A stretch of DNA of 64,000 bases from Thiopontia sp964415865 (GTDB lineage: Bacteria; Pseudomonadota; Gammaproteobacteria; GCF-002020875): contig CAYQBY010000001.1 of NCBI GenBank assembly GCA_964415865.1, positions 62,001 to 126,000 on the forward strand. The letters are read 5' to 3'. Below, in pieces: positions 8,390-16,754 of the stretch. The notes under the pieces were generated by a model. That model was given only the letters and a program-made list of their open reading frames with translations. It did no database searches and had not been told where the DNA came from. Made by a program: the position numbers and the translations under genes. Numbering within the stretch: the first letter of the stretch is position 1; each line of letters starts with the position of its first letter.

Positions 8390-9142
8390 ATGAAAGCGAT
8401 AATTTTTGATGTTGATGGAACCTTGGCAGACACAGAGAGAGATGGGCATCGGGTTGCTTTTAACAGGGCATTTGTTGGTGCCGGACTTGACTGGGTTTGG
8501 AGTGAGGAGATGTATGGAAGGCTTCTGGCTGTTACTGGTGGAAAGGAGCGAATCAAACATTACATTGAGTTGGAGGATCCTCAATATCCGGCTGTGAATG
8601 ATTTGGGTGAGTGGATTGCGACTCTTCATGCAGCAAAAACAGAACACTTTGTCTCTCTATTGAAGTCTGGCGAGATCCCTTTGCGCAGTGGTGTTCATAG
8701 AGTGTTGGCAGAGGCACATGATGCTGGGATTGTTCTCGCAATTGCCACCACCACAACCCCGCAAAATGTATCTGCACTGTTGGAGCATGCCATGTTTCCT
8801 GGGGCTGAGTCATGGTTTCAGGTTATTGGTGCGGGTGATGTTGTACCCAACAAGAAACCGGCATCTGATATATATGATTATGTGCTGGAGCAGCTGGGAG
8901 TTACTGCTGCTGAATGTATCGCCCTGGAGGATTCTCATAATGGACTTAGATCCTCACTTGGTGCAGGGTTGAAAACTATTGTGACCGTTAATGGTTATAC
9001 CGAGGCAGAGGACTTTTCTGGTGCCGCACTGGTTCTGGATCAGATGGGTGAGTTGAATTCCCCATGTCATGTGTTGCAGGGAGATGGGGATGAAAAATCG
9101 ATGCTCGATCTGGAGTGGATCAAGTCGGTATGGAGTAAATGA
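8390..9142 (+). CDS. cbbY: HAD-family phosphatase, CbbY type
   Basis: HAD superfamily hydrolase resembling CbbY, which in autotrophs dephosphorylates xylulose-1,5-bisphosphate, a misfire product that inhibits Rubisco. HAD motif I is FDVDGTLADTERDGHR, with the TERDGHRxAFN cap sequence typical of CbbY rather than phosphoglycolate phosphatase. Motif II is TTTT (IATTTTPQN), the lysine motif is in VVPNKKPASDIY, and motif IV is ALEDSHNGLRS. I take ATG 8390, where the domain begins; an in-frame ATG at 8369 would add seven residues. The stop overlaps the next ATG as ATGA. No Rubisco gene is in the window, so a Calvin cycle is inferred only. Confidence 0.85.
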   Translation: MKAIIFDVDGTLADTERDGHRVAFNRAFVGAGLDWVWSEEMYGRLLAVTGGKERIKHYIELEDPQYPAVNDLGEWIATLHAAKTEHFVSLLKSGEIPLRSGVHRVLAEAHDAGIVLAIATTTTPQNVSALLEHAMFPGAESWFQVIGAGDVVPNKKPASDIYDYVLEQLGVTAAECIALEDSHNGLRSSLGAGLKTIVTVNGYTEAEDFSGAALVLDQMGELNSPCHVLQGDGDEKSMLDLEWIKSVWSK

Positions 9143-10320
9143 GCTCTTATTCAAGTGATCGAGTAGAAAAAATTGAGCCATTTTATGTGATGGAGCTGTT
9201 GGCGCGTGCGCGTGAGTTGGAGGGTAGTGGTAAATCAATAGTCCACATGGAGGTTGGGGAGCCTGATTTTGACACCCCGGCGCCTATTGTCAGCGCTGGA
9301 ATTGAGGCGCTCAATAGAGGTCGCCACCATTACACCCCGGCTCTGGGTTTGCCTGAATTAAGAGAGAAAATTGCGGCACACTACAATAGTGCCTATGGCA
9401 AAAAAGTTTCATCTGCACTGATCGCAATAACTCCAGGCTCGTCAGGGGCTCTACAACTCTTGGTGGCTCTTCTGGTTAATCCTGGTGATGAGGTGTTGAT
9501 GGCTGACCCCGGATACCCCTGTAACCGTCATTTCGTGCGGATATTTGAAGGGGTGACAGTGTCAGTGCCTGTTGAGGCTACCACCAGATTTCAGTTAACC
9601 GCGGAGTTGGTGGACCAATACTGGAGCGAGAAGAGCAAAGTAGTGATGATCTCCTCTCCATCTAATCCAACTGGTAGTGTTATCGAAAGAGATGAGTTGC
9701 AAAAGATTGCTGCACTTGTGGATGAGCGCGGCGGGGTTCTGGTTGTAGATGAGATCTATCAGGGATTAATTTATGACAGACCGGGATCTACAGCCATAGG
9801 CCTTCCCGGAAGGGTCTTTGTGGTAAACAGTTTTTCCAAATATTACGGGATGACAGGGTGGCGTCTGGGGTGGTTGGTTGCCCCAGACATGGAGGCAATC
9901 AGTGGGCTTGATCGGTTGTCACAAAATCTGTTTCTGGCTCCATCAACCCCATCACAGTATGCGGCACTTGTGGCGTTTGGTGAGGAAACTGATAGTGTGC
10001 TACGGGAGCGGTGTAATCGTTTTAGACAGCGCCGGGATTTCCTCTATGTTGCCCTATTGGAGCTTGGATTCAAGATAGATAGAGTGCCTGATGGGGCTTT
10101 TTACCTGTATGCCGACTGTAGTGACCTCTCATCCGACAGTAGCAGTTTTGCCACTGCTCTGCTAGAGCAGGCCGGTGTTGCCATCACTCCTGGAAAAGAT
10201 TTTACAGTCAGAGACCCGCGACGGTGGGTACGATTCGCCTATACCACCTCAATGGATCAGCTACAGCTTGGTGTAGAGCGGATAAAAAGTTTTCTACTAA
10301 CTCAAGCAAGGGAGCTCTAA
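9139..10320 (+). CDS. PLP-dependent aminotransferase, class I
   Basis: Fold-type I aminotransferase of the aspartate/aromatic group, 393 residues. It has EVGEPDFDTP near the N-terminus, the NPTG motif in SPSNPTGSV, VVDEIYQGL, the PLP lysine in NSFSKYYGMTGWRLGW, and the substrate-carboxylate Arg region near the C-terminus (VRFAYTTS). Amino donor and acceptor cannot be told from sequence. It is translationally coupled to cbbY (ATGA) and to a small membrane protein (TAATG). Confidence 0.92.
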   Translation: MSSYSSDRVEKIEPFYVMELLARARELEGSGKSIVHMEVGEPDFDTPAPIVSAGIEALNRGRHHYTPALGLPELREKIAAHYNSAYGKKVSSALIAITPGSSGALQLLVALLVNPGDEVLMADPGYPCNRHFVRIFEGVTVSVPVEATTRFQLTAELVDQYWSEKSKVVMISSPSNPTGSVIERDELQKIAALVDERGGVLVVDEIYQGLIYDRPGSTAIGLPGRVFVVNSFSKYYGMTGWRLGWLVAPDMEAISGLDRLSQNLFLAPSTPSQYAALVAFGEETDSVLRERCNRFRQRRDFLYVALLELGFKIDRVPDGAFYLYADCSDLSSDSSSFATALLEQAGVAITPGKDFTVRDPRRWVRFAYTTSMDQLQLGVERIKSFLLTQAREL

Positions 10321-10625
10321 TGGGCGCACAAATAACACTGCAGCAGTTTCGTGGGCTACAGTTACCTGTGGTTCTGCATAGGGCGGGACAGATAGTTGGT
10401 GTTACTGGCGTGCTCTACTGGTTTTGGTGGGTGTTTATAGAGAAGGGTTTTTTACAGACCTTGCTGTCGGATAGTTTGGAGATGCAGGTGATTTTGTTGG
10501 GGTTACCTCTTGCGTTAATACTGCCGGCTATATATTACGCTGCTGTTTTTGTTCTGTTGCGAGTGCTGTTCTGGTTGTTGATAGGGGGGGAGTTGGCAGA
10601 AGATTCTGTTACAGATGAAGAGTAG
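10320..10625 (+). CDS. Small membrane protein of unknown function
   Basis: About 101 residues with two hydrophobic segments (about residues 22-45, rich in Trp and Val; and 55-85, very rich in Leu and Ile) and an acidic C-terminus. I do not recognise a family. The ATG at 10320 shares its first base with the TAA of the aminotransferase (TAATG), so it is coupled to that gene. The 3' end overlaps the end of the convergent sugar kinase by 17 bases. An upstream in-frame ATG at 10224 lies inside the aminotransferase and is unlikely. Confidence 0.68.
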   Translation: MGAQITLQQFRGLQLPVVLHRAGQIVGVTGVLYWFWWVFIEKGFLQTLLSDSLEMQVILLGLPLALILPAIYYAAVFVLLRVLFWLLIGGELAEDSVTDEE

Positions 10626-11904
10626 GAAGCACTGCAGCACCGTAGGCGGCCTCTGTATGTGTTGCAGCTGATACTGGCACCCCAATCTGTTGCTGGCGTA
10701 GAAGTTGCCACTTATGATTGTCTGCACCGCCACCAGAGGTAACAATGCGACTGGGGAATGGTGCTCCAAGTGTGTGCATCTTCAGGTAGCCCTGTTTTTC
10801 TATTGCAGTCATCCCCTCCAGGATTCCCTGAAAAAATAGTTTGTCATCATTTGGTCGTGGCGTTAGCCGTGGCCTGAGGTCTGGATCAGATATGGGAAAG
10901 CGTTCTCCAGTAGAGGAGAGTGGGTAGTAGTCTAGTCCAGTTGGTTGGTCCGGTATGATGTCGTGACTTAGCTGTTCTATCTGTTGTGTGGAGAAGTAGT
11001 CAAGCAGAATACCTGTCCCGGCATTAGAGGCCCCACTAACAAGCCATTTGTCTCCAAAGCGGTGGCTGTATATCCCATCATCTGGAGAAAAAATAGGGGT
11101 TGATGATACAACCTTGAGTACTGTTGTAGTTCCCAGTGAGGTGACAGCATCGCCTATTGCATTGGCACCAGCTGCAATAGTGGCGGCAATGCTGTCGGTG
11201 GTGCCTGTGCAGACTTGAATACTCTCTTGCCTCTCTGTTGGTATACCCCACTCAGTAGCTAGCTCACTATTCAGGGTGGCATATGGAGTGCCAGGAGGAG
11301 AAACTTCAGGAAGTATGCCTGCCGGAAGACCAAGATTATCAATCCATGTTGGCCAGCCACGATTCATTGGGTCGTAGCCCATTTTAAGTGTATTGTTTTC
11401 ATCGCTTTGGCCAAATACTCCTCCAAGCCTGTTGCTGATCCAGTCGGCCTGATGGAGAGCAAGCAGGCCGCTTGAGTAGTCAATGCCCTTGTTGTTATCT
11501 AATAGCCAGAGAAGTTTTGCAAGCGAGGATGATGCCCCATGTGCACCACTCTGAGTGGGCGCAAGTTGTGCAATCTGTGAGGCCTCTGTTGTAGCTCGAT
11601 GGTCATCGTACATTAGGGCGGTGGTTAGAGGTGTGCCGTGACTGTTTGATAGTAGAAGGGTTGAGGATGTTCCATCTACGGTAATTGTCTCCACCATTTC
11701 TGACGAAAGTGTAGATATGAGTTTGCCAATAATCCCTATTGTGGTCTGCCACCAATCCTCCGGGTTTTGTTCAGACCACCCATCGTGCTGTTTACTGGAT
11801 GGTGGCAGTGCAGCTCTCTCCTCTGTGAGAGTGCTGCCCTCGGAGTCTACAGCAATGGCCCGGCATCCGGATGTGCCCAGATCCACTCCTATATGGATTG
11901 TCAT
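10609..11904 (-). CDS. FGGY-family carbohydrate kinase (xylulokinase/ribulokinase-like)
   Basis: ATP-dependent sugar kinase of about 431 residues. It begins with the phosphate-1 motif IHIGVDLGTSGCRAIAVD, then GWSEQNPEDWW, the central VCTGTTDSIAATIAAGA, and adenosine-binding TSGGGADNHKWQLLRQQQIGVPV close to the C-terminus. Length and the short C-terminal lobe resemble the cyanobacterial/plant xylulose-ribulose kinase subgroup more than the classical 490-residue XylB; the substrate is probably a ketopentose, by inference. The ATG at 11904 is chosen because it starts the domain; a longer in-frame start (12024) would run back into queF. It lies 13 bases downstream of queF, probably in its operon. 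Confidence 0.85.
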   Translation of the reverse strand: MTIHIGVDLGTSGCRAIAVDSEGSTLTEERAALPPSSKQHDGWSEQNPEDWWQTTIGIIGKLISTLSSEMVETITVDGTSSTLLLSNSHGTPLTTALMYDDHRATTEASQIAQLAPTQSGAHGASSSLAKLLWLLDNNKGIDYSSGLLALHQADWISNRLGGVFGQSDENNTLKMGYDPMNRGWPTWIDNLGLPAGILPEVSPPGTPYATLNSELATEWGIPTERQESIQVCTGTTDSIAATIAAGANAIGDAVTSLGTTTVLKVVSSTPIFSPDDGIYSHRFGDKWLVSGASNAGTGILLDYFSTQQIEQLSHDIIPDQPTGLDYYPLSSTGERFPISDPDLRPRLTPRPNDDKLFFQGILEGMTAIEKQGYLKMHTLGAPFPSRIVTSGGGADNHKWQLLRQQQIGVPVSAATHTEAAYGAAVLPTLHL

Positions 11905-11917
11905 AGGGAATAAGGTA

Positions 11918-12328
11918 TCAGGAGGCAGCCGGTGTTGATCCTGGAAGTTGGACGACAGGGGCAGGAGTCCAGCCAGGGGATTGATGTTCTGCAACAACTG
12001 TTGTGTATACCCCACCACGAACATTGAAGATAGCAGTTAGACGCATGAATCTGGGGATGGTTGCCGCTACCAGATCAGACAGTATCTGATTGGTAACTGC
12101 CTCATGAAACGCCCCTTTGTCACGATATGACCAGACGTACATTTTGAATGATTTGAGCTCAACACAGAGTTGATCCGGAACATATTCCAGCTCCAGAGTT
12201 GCGAAGTCAGGTTGCCCGGTTTTTGGGCAGAGGCAGGTGAATTCCGGGGTCTGAATACGTATTGTGTAATCACGTTCAGGGGTGGGACTTTCAAAGGTCT
12301 CCAATTCTTCACTTGGTTTGCTGGGCAT
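11918..12328 (-). CDS. queF: NADPH-dependent preQ0 reductase
   Basis: Reduces 7-cyano-7-deazaguanine to preQ1 in queuosine synthesis. It has 136 residues: the short, single-domain (YkvM-like) form, not the E. coli two-domain form. The catalytic cysteine lies in TCLCPKTGQPDF, and the QueF family motif is ELKSFKMYVWSYR. The downstream HEAVTN and FNVRGGVYT segments fit. With gluQ in the same window it indicates an active queuosine pathway. It is divergent from smc across a 182-base spacer. Confidence 0.95.
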   Translation of the reverse strand: MPSKPSEELETFESPTPERDYTIRIQTPEFTCLCPKTGQPDFATLELEYVPDQLCVELKSFKMYVWSYRDKGAFHEAVTNQILSDLVAATIPRFMRLTAIFNVRGGVYTTVVAEHQSPGWTPAPVVQLPGSTPAAS

Positions 12329-12510
12329 CTCTATCTCTTCCTGTTGATATACTCAATAAATCAATTAGATATATAACATGCCTAATGTGATTTCATTGAT
12401 GGTTAATTGTTGGTTTGGATGCTATTATACGACACAATCCTGAGCAGTTCAGATGCTCATTTTTTACTACCATGCAGACAGCGTGTCTGCCTGTCGGATA
12501 TAGCGAGGAT
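12329..12510. promoter_or_regulatory. Divergent intergenic region queF / smc
   Basis: 182 bases between two divergent genes; AT-rich in the first half. It must hold the promoters of both operons. I see no clear consensus pair. An ATG at 12415 is in frame with smc but precedes the conserved N-terminus by 32 residues, with no homology-like sequence, so I treat this stretch as non-coding. GAGG at 12505-12508 is the likely smc ribosome binding site. Confidence 0.4.
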
Positions 12511-15500
12511 ATGCGACTTAAAACCCTGAAACTTGCTGGATTTAAATCTTTTGTAGATCCAACATCAGTACCCTTCCCCAGTAACCTGGTTGGGGTTATT
12601 GGCCCAAACGGTTGTGGTAAATCAAACATCATTGACGCAGTACGCTGGGTTATGGGAGAGAGCTCAGCCAAGCAGCTGCGTGGTGATTCCATGGCTGATG
12701 TTATCTTTAACGGTTCCAGTGCACGCAAGCCGGTTGGTCACGCCTCTGTAGAGTTGGTGTTCGACAATGCTGCAGGTACGCTACAGGGGCAGTACGCCAG
12801 CTTTAGCGAGATCTCCGTCAAGCGCAAGGCATCCAGAGATGGCAAATCAACCTATTACCTGAATGGAACAAAGTGTCGGCGGCGGGATATCATGGATATC
12901 TTCCTGGGAACAGGGCTGGGTCCACGTAGTTACGCCATTATCGAGCAGGGAATGATCTCCCGTTTTGTAGAGGCTAAACCGGATGATCTGCGGGTGTTGA
13001 TCGAGGAGGCAGCAGGGATCTCCAAATATAAAGAGCGTCGCCGAGAGACCGCGACTCGCATGCGACATACTCGTGAGAACCTTGACCGCATAAATGATCT
13101 TCGTGAAGAGTTGGGCAAGCAGCTACGACGTCTGGAACGCCAGTCGCGTGTTGCTAAGCGTTACCGTCTGCTTAAGGAAGATGAGCGCTTAATGCAGGCA
13201 CAATTGCTTGCATTGCGCTGGCAAGAGTATGACCAGAAGGCGGCAGAGCAGGGACAGAAAATCCGTCAGGCAGAACTCTCTGTACAGGAACGTCTGGCAC
13301 AGCAGCGTTCCATAGAGACAGAGCTTGAGAAAGGACGTCAGGGTCATACAGAGGCCAATGAGTCTTTCAATGAGGTGCAGGGACGTTTTTATGCTGCCGG
13401 AGCAGAGATTGCCAGAACGGAGCAAAACCTAAAGGGATTACAGGAGCGACGTAACCAGCTTGCTGAGGATCTGCAAAAAGCAGAGAGCGCATGGCATGAG
13501 GCCAACGCGATGATGAAGGCAGATCAACAGCGTATTGTTGAGCTGGAAGAGTCACTATTGCAGGATGAGCCGGAGCTGATAAAGCTGCAAGAGGAGGATC
13601 ATATCCTCGCGTCACACTGGGAGGATGCGGAACATGCATGGCATGAGTGGCAGTCAGAGCTAGAGGATTTTAATCGCTCAGCCAATGACCCCAAACGTGA
13701 TACGGAGATTACCCGTTCACGCATTGAGCAGTTGGAGCGTCAGCAGCAGAATAGTAAACGTCAGCAGCAACGCCTGCAGGAAGAGCAACAGAGGCTGCCT
13801 GCTATTGATTCTGCTGAGCTTGAAAAATTACAGCATGAGTTAAGGCGGAGCGAGTCGGAGATGGAGCTGGCACGTGACAATAATCACAGTATGCGTGCAG
13901 CTATTGCAGTGCAACGTGAGGAAAATCGTCAAGTGGCAGACCGCCTTGATATACAGCGCGGTGAACTGCAGCGGCTCAATGGACGATTAACCTCACTGGA
14001 GGCACTGCAGCAGGATGCGCTGGGGCGTGAGAAGAGTAGTGTTCAATCATGGTTGAGTCAAAGTGATGTTGCGGCAGATGCCCCACGTCTGGCTGAGATG
14101 CTTGATGTGACCACAGGCTGGGAGAAGGCTGTAGAGATGGCTCTTGGCCCATATCTTGAGGCGGTCTCAGTTAGTGATGACAGGTATCTGCTGGAAAGCG
14201 CATCACAACTTAAGAGAGGTGAGGTCAGTTTTGTTTCAAGCGATGTAGCAATACAATCAGCAGCAGTGATAGAGCTTGAAGGAGCAACCCCGTTAACCAC
14301 TTTGGTGGAGTCAGATGCGGTAATCGCGCCGTTGCTACAGGGCATATACGCAGTCGAGACCTTGCAGCAGGCACTTCAGCTAAGGCCACAACTAGAGCAG
14401 GGCATGTCGCTGGTAACCAGAGATGGACTCTGGATTGGTAGTGGTTGGTCTCAGGTAGTTAGAGAAGATGACCGGGAGGATGGCCTGCTACAGAGAGGAC
14501 AGAGTATTCGGGATCTCAAACAGCAGCAACAACAACTTGTGTCTGAACTGGAATCATTGGAATTGACTCTGCTTGAGGGGCGTAGTGAGCAGAAGGATCA
14601 GGAGCAGAAACAGGAGCAGCAGCAAAGTAATCTGGATCAACAGGCTGCTCATATCTCCTCACAGAAAGCAGAATTAAGTGGCAAGTTGGCTAGGCAGGAG
14701 CAGGCTAACCATCGCAGGGTAAGTATCGAGGAAGAGCTGTTGCAGGCCGATGAGGATATTCAGCAGGCAGAGTCTGGAATTCATGAATCTGGATTGCGTC
14801 TTGAGATTGCACTGGCCGCAATGGAAGAGAGTGAGACACAACGTCAACAGATGGAGTCAAGAAGGGCGGCACTACGTGAGGCCATGGATGACTCAAGAGG
14901 TCAGGCACGCGAAAAAAGAGATCAGTTGCATCGTCTGACTGTGCAGGTAGAGTCATCCAGAACCCGTCTGGAATCTACCCGTAGTGGCCTGGTGCGTATG
15001 GAAGAGCAGCTAGCCTCAGGGGAGAAGAGAAGGCAGGAGCTCACACAGTCCAGAGAAGAGATGAAAGCTCCAATTGGAGCACTTAAGGAGGAGCTTGAGG
15101 AGCACTTGGCTAAACAGCTGGTGGTTGAGAATGAGTTGGCTGATGCACGTCGCCAGCTGGAAGAGATTGAACATCAATTACGTGAACTTGATGGTACACG
15201 GATGGAGGCTGAGAAGGATGTGCAAGATCTCCGTTCAGTCCACGAAAAGCTTTTACTTGAGGGGGAAGAGGTCAGGGTGCGTTGCCAGACCCTGGATGAG
15301 CAGCTGCAGGAGAGTGGTTATGAGAGAAAGCCACTACTGGATGAAATGCCGGAGGAGGCAACAGCAGAGCAGTGGCAGGAGGATGTGGATGAGATGGCAC
15401 GCAAGATTCAGCGTCTCGGCCCTATAAACCTGGCTGCAATTGAGGAGTACCAGACAGAGTCAGAGCGCAAGGAGTATCTTGATCAGCAGAATGATGATCT

Positions 15501-16029
15501 GGTGGAGGCACTTCAGACCCTTGAAAACGCCATTGGAAAAATAGATCGGGAGACCCGCAGCCGTTTCAGAGACACCTTTGAGAAGATTAATGATGGGCTG
15601 AAAAATAACTTCCCCAAACTGTTTGGTGGGGGACGTGCCCATCTGGAGATGACGGGAGATGATCTACTTGATACCGGTGTGACCATTATGGCTCAGCCAC
15701 CCGGCAAGAGAAATAGTACTATCCATCTGCTCTCCGGTGGAGAGAAGGCGCTAACAGCAGTGGCGCTAGTGTTCTCGATCTTTGATCTTAATCCGGCACC
15801 TTTCTGTATGCTTGATGAGGTGGATGCCCCACTGGATGAGGCCAATGTTGGACGTTTCTGTAACATGGTCAAGCATATGTCTGAGCGGGTCCAGTTTATC
15901 TTTATCACCCATAACAAGGCGACTATGGAGATTTCTGATCAGCTCTCAGGTGTAACCATGCATGAGCCAGGGGTATCCAGAATGGTGGCAGTGGATATGG
16001 AAGAGGCGCAGGCGCTGGCAGCAAGTTAA
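12511..16029 (+). CDS. smc: Chromosome partition protein SMC
   Basis: Condensin ATPase that organises and segregates the chromosome, working with ScpA and ScpB, both encoded at 24372-25864. It has 1172 residues. Walker A is GPNGCGKSN (about residue 31-39), followed by a long coiled coil very rich in Gln and Glu, the hinge in the middle (about residues 510-660), a second coiled coil, and the C-terminal signature LLSGGEKALTA with Walker B CMLDEVDAPLDE. The start is MRLKTLKLAGFKSF, the canonical SMC N-terminus, with GAGG just upstream. Having SMC-ScpAB rather than MukBEF separates this organism from Enterobacterales. Confidence 0.97.
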   Translation: MRLKTLKLAGFKSFVDPTSVPFPSNLVGVIGPNGCGKSNIIDAVRWVMGESSAKQLRGDSMADVIFNGSSARKPVGHASVELVFDNAAGTLQGQYASFSEISVKRKASRDGKSTYYLNGTKCRRRDIMDIFLGTGLGPRSYAIIEQGMISRFVEAKPDDLRVLIEEAAGISKYKERRRETATRMRHTRENLDRINDLREELGKQLRRLERQSRVAKRYRLLKEDERLMQAQLLALRWQEYDQKAAEQGQKIRQAELSVQERLAQQRSIETELEKGRQGHTEANESFNEVQGRFYAAGAEIARTEQNLKGLQERRNQLAEDLQKAESAWHEANAMMKADQQRIVELEESLLQDEPELIKLQEEDHILASHWEDAEHAWHEWQSELEDFNRSANDPKRDTEITRSRIEQLERQQQNSKRQQQRLQEEQQRLPAIDSAELEKLQHELRRSESEMELARDNNHSMRAAIAVQREENRQVADRLDIQRGELQRLNGRLTSLEALQQDALGREKSSVQSWLSQSDVAADAPRLAEMLDVTTGWEKAVEMALGPYLEAVSVSDDRYLLESASQLKRGEVSFVSSDVAIQSAAVIELEGATPLTTLVESDAVIAPLLQGIYAVETLQQALQLRPQLEQGMSLVTRDGLWIGSGWSQVVREDDREDGLLQRGQSIRDLKQQQQQLVSELESLELTLLEGRSEQKDQEQKQEQQQSNLDQQAAHISSQKAELSGKLARQEQANHRRVSIEEELLQADEDIQQAESGIHESGLRLEIALAAMEESETQRQQMESRRAALREAMDDSRGQAREKRDQLHRLTVQVESSRTRLESTRSGLVRMEEQLASGEKRRQELTQSREEMKAPIGALKEELEEHLAKQLVVENELADARRQLEEIEHQLRELDGTRMEAEKDVQDLRSVHEKLLLEGEEVRVRCQTLDEQLQESGYERKPLLDEMPEEATAEQWQEDVDEMARKIQRLGPINLAAIEEYQTESERKEYLDQQNDDLVEALQTLENAIGKIDRETRSRFRDTFEKINDGLKNNFPKLFGGGRAHLEMTGDDLLDTGVTIMAQPPGKRNSTIHLLSGGEKALTAVALVFSIFDLNPAPFCMLDEVDAPLDEANVGRFCNMVKHMSERVQFIFITHNKATMEISDQLSGVTMHEPGVSRMVAVDMEEAQALAAS

Positions 16030-16035
16030 TCGACA

Positions 16036-16752
16036 ATGGGACTACTAACTAAAATAAAAACCATATTGGATAAGAGGGATACTCCACGTCCATCCGATCA
16101 AAACCATGATGAACCAATTGATCTAGGGGAGTGGAGTTTTGATAACGAACACGACCTGGAGCTTGATGATATTGATCTGGCGGATAGCAGTAGAGAGCCA
16201 GTAGATGAGCTGTCTCAAGATGGTGGTATGCCAGAGTCAGTTGATGATGTTTATGTGGGTGACTCTACAGAAGAGATCGGTCTGGCTGTAACCTTGACTG
16301 TCATGGCCAAAGAGGACGACCATTTTGAGGGAGGGGATCTGTTACGGGAATTTACTGCAGCAGGGTTGGAGATGGGAAAAGAGGGACTCTACCACTCATA
16401 TTTCGCAGACTCATCACGAGGACGATCTTCCGGGCAACAGGAGGCACCACTGTTTACTGTAAGTAATGTACTGGCTCCCGGAGTATTTGATCAACAACAG
16501 ATCATGAATCTCAGAACCACAGGAATAGCCCTGTTTTTCCAGTTGCCAGGTGAGCATTCTGGCAAACAGGCGTTTGAGAAGATGGCTGAGACAGCGCATA
16601 AACTGGCTGTGGGTCTTGGGGGGCAGGTTTGTGATGAGGAGAGAAAGCCGCTGACTCCTCACTCCCTGCAACAACTGCGGGATCAGGTTTACGAATTTGA
16701 GTACAACCAGGAGCTGGAGAGTCGCAGGGCCGCCATTGAGCAGCCAAAATAG
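16036..16752 (+). CDS. zipA: ZipA-like FtsZ-binding protein without membrane anchor
   Basis: Cell-division protein that binds the FtsZ C-terminus. The C-terminal ~135 residues match the ZipA FtsZ-binding domain in pattern: GLAVTLTVMAKEDDHF-like strand, FTAAGLEMGKEGLYH, LFTVSNVLAPGVFD, GIALFFQLPG, and a final helix with LTPHSLQQLRDQV. It sits between smc and ligA, exactly where zipA lies in gammaproteobacteria. Unlike classical ZipA it has no N-terminal membrane helix: the start MGLLTKIKTILDKRDTPR is at best a short amphipathic helix, and only six bases separate it from smc, so no longer start is available. Residues 20-80 are acidic and probably disordered. Confidence 0.86.
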   Translation: MGLLTKIKTILDKRDTPRPSDQNHDEPIDLGEWSFDNEHDLELDDIDLADSSREPVDELSQDGGMPESVDDVYVGDSTEEIGLAVTLTVMAKEDDHFEGGDLLREFTAAGLEMGKEGLYHSYFADSSRGRSSGQQEAPLFTVSNVLAPGVFDQQQIMNLRTTGIALFFQLPGEHSGKQAFEKMAETAHKLAVGLGGQVCDEERKPLTPHSLQQLRDQVYEFEYNQELESRRAAIEQPK

Positions 16753-16754
16753 AG

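Noticed and set aside
12415..12510. 32-residue N-terminal extension of SMC from ATG 12415
   Set aside because: SMC proteins begin at MRLKxLxLxGFKSF; the extension has no family similarity and lies in the promoter region.
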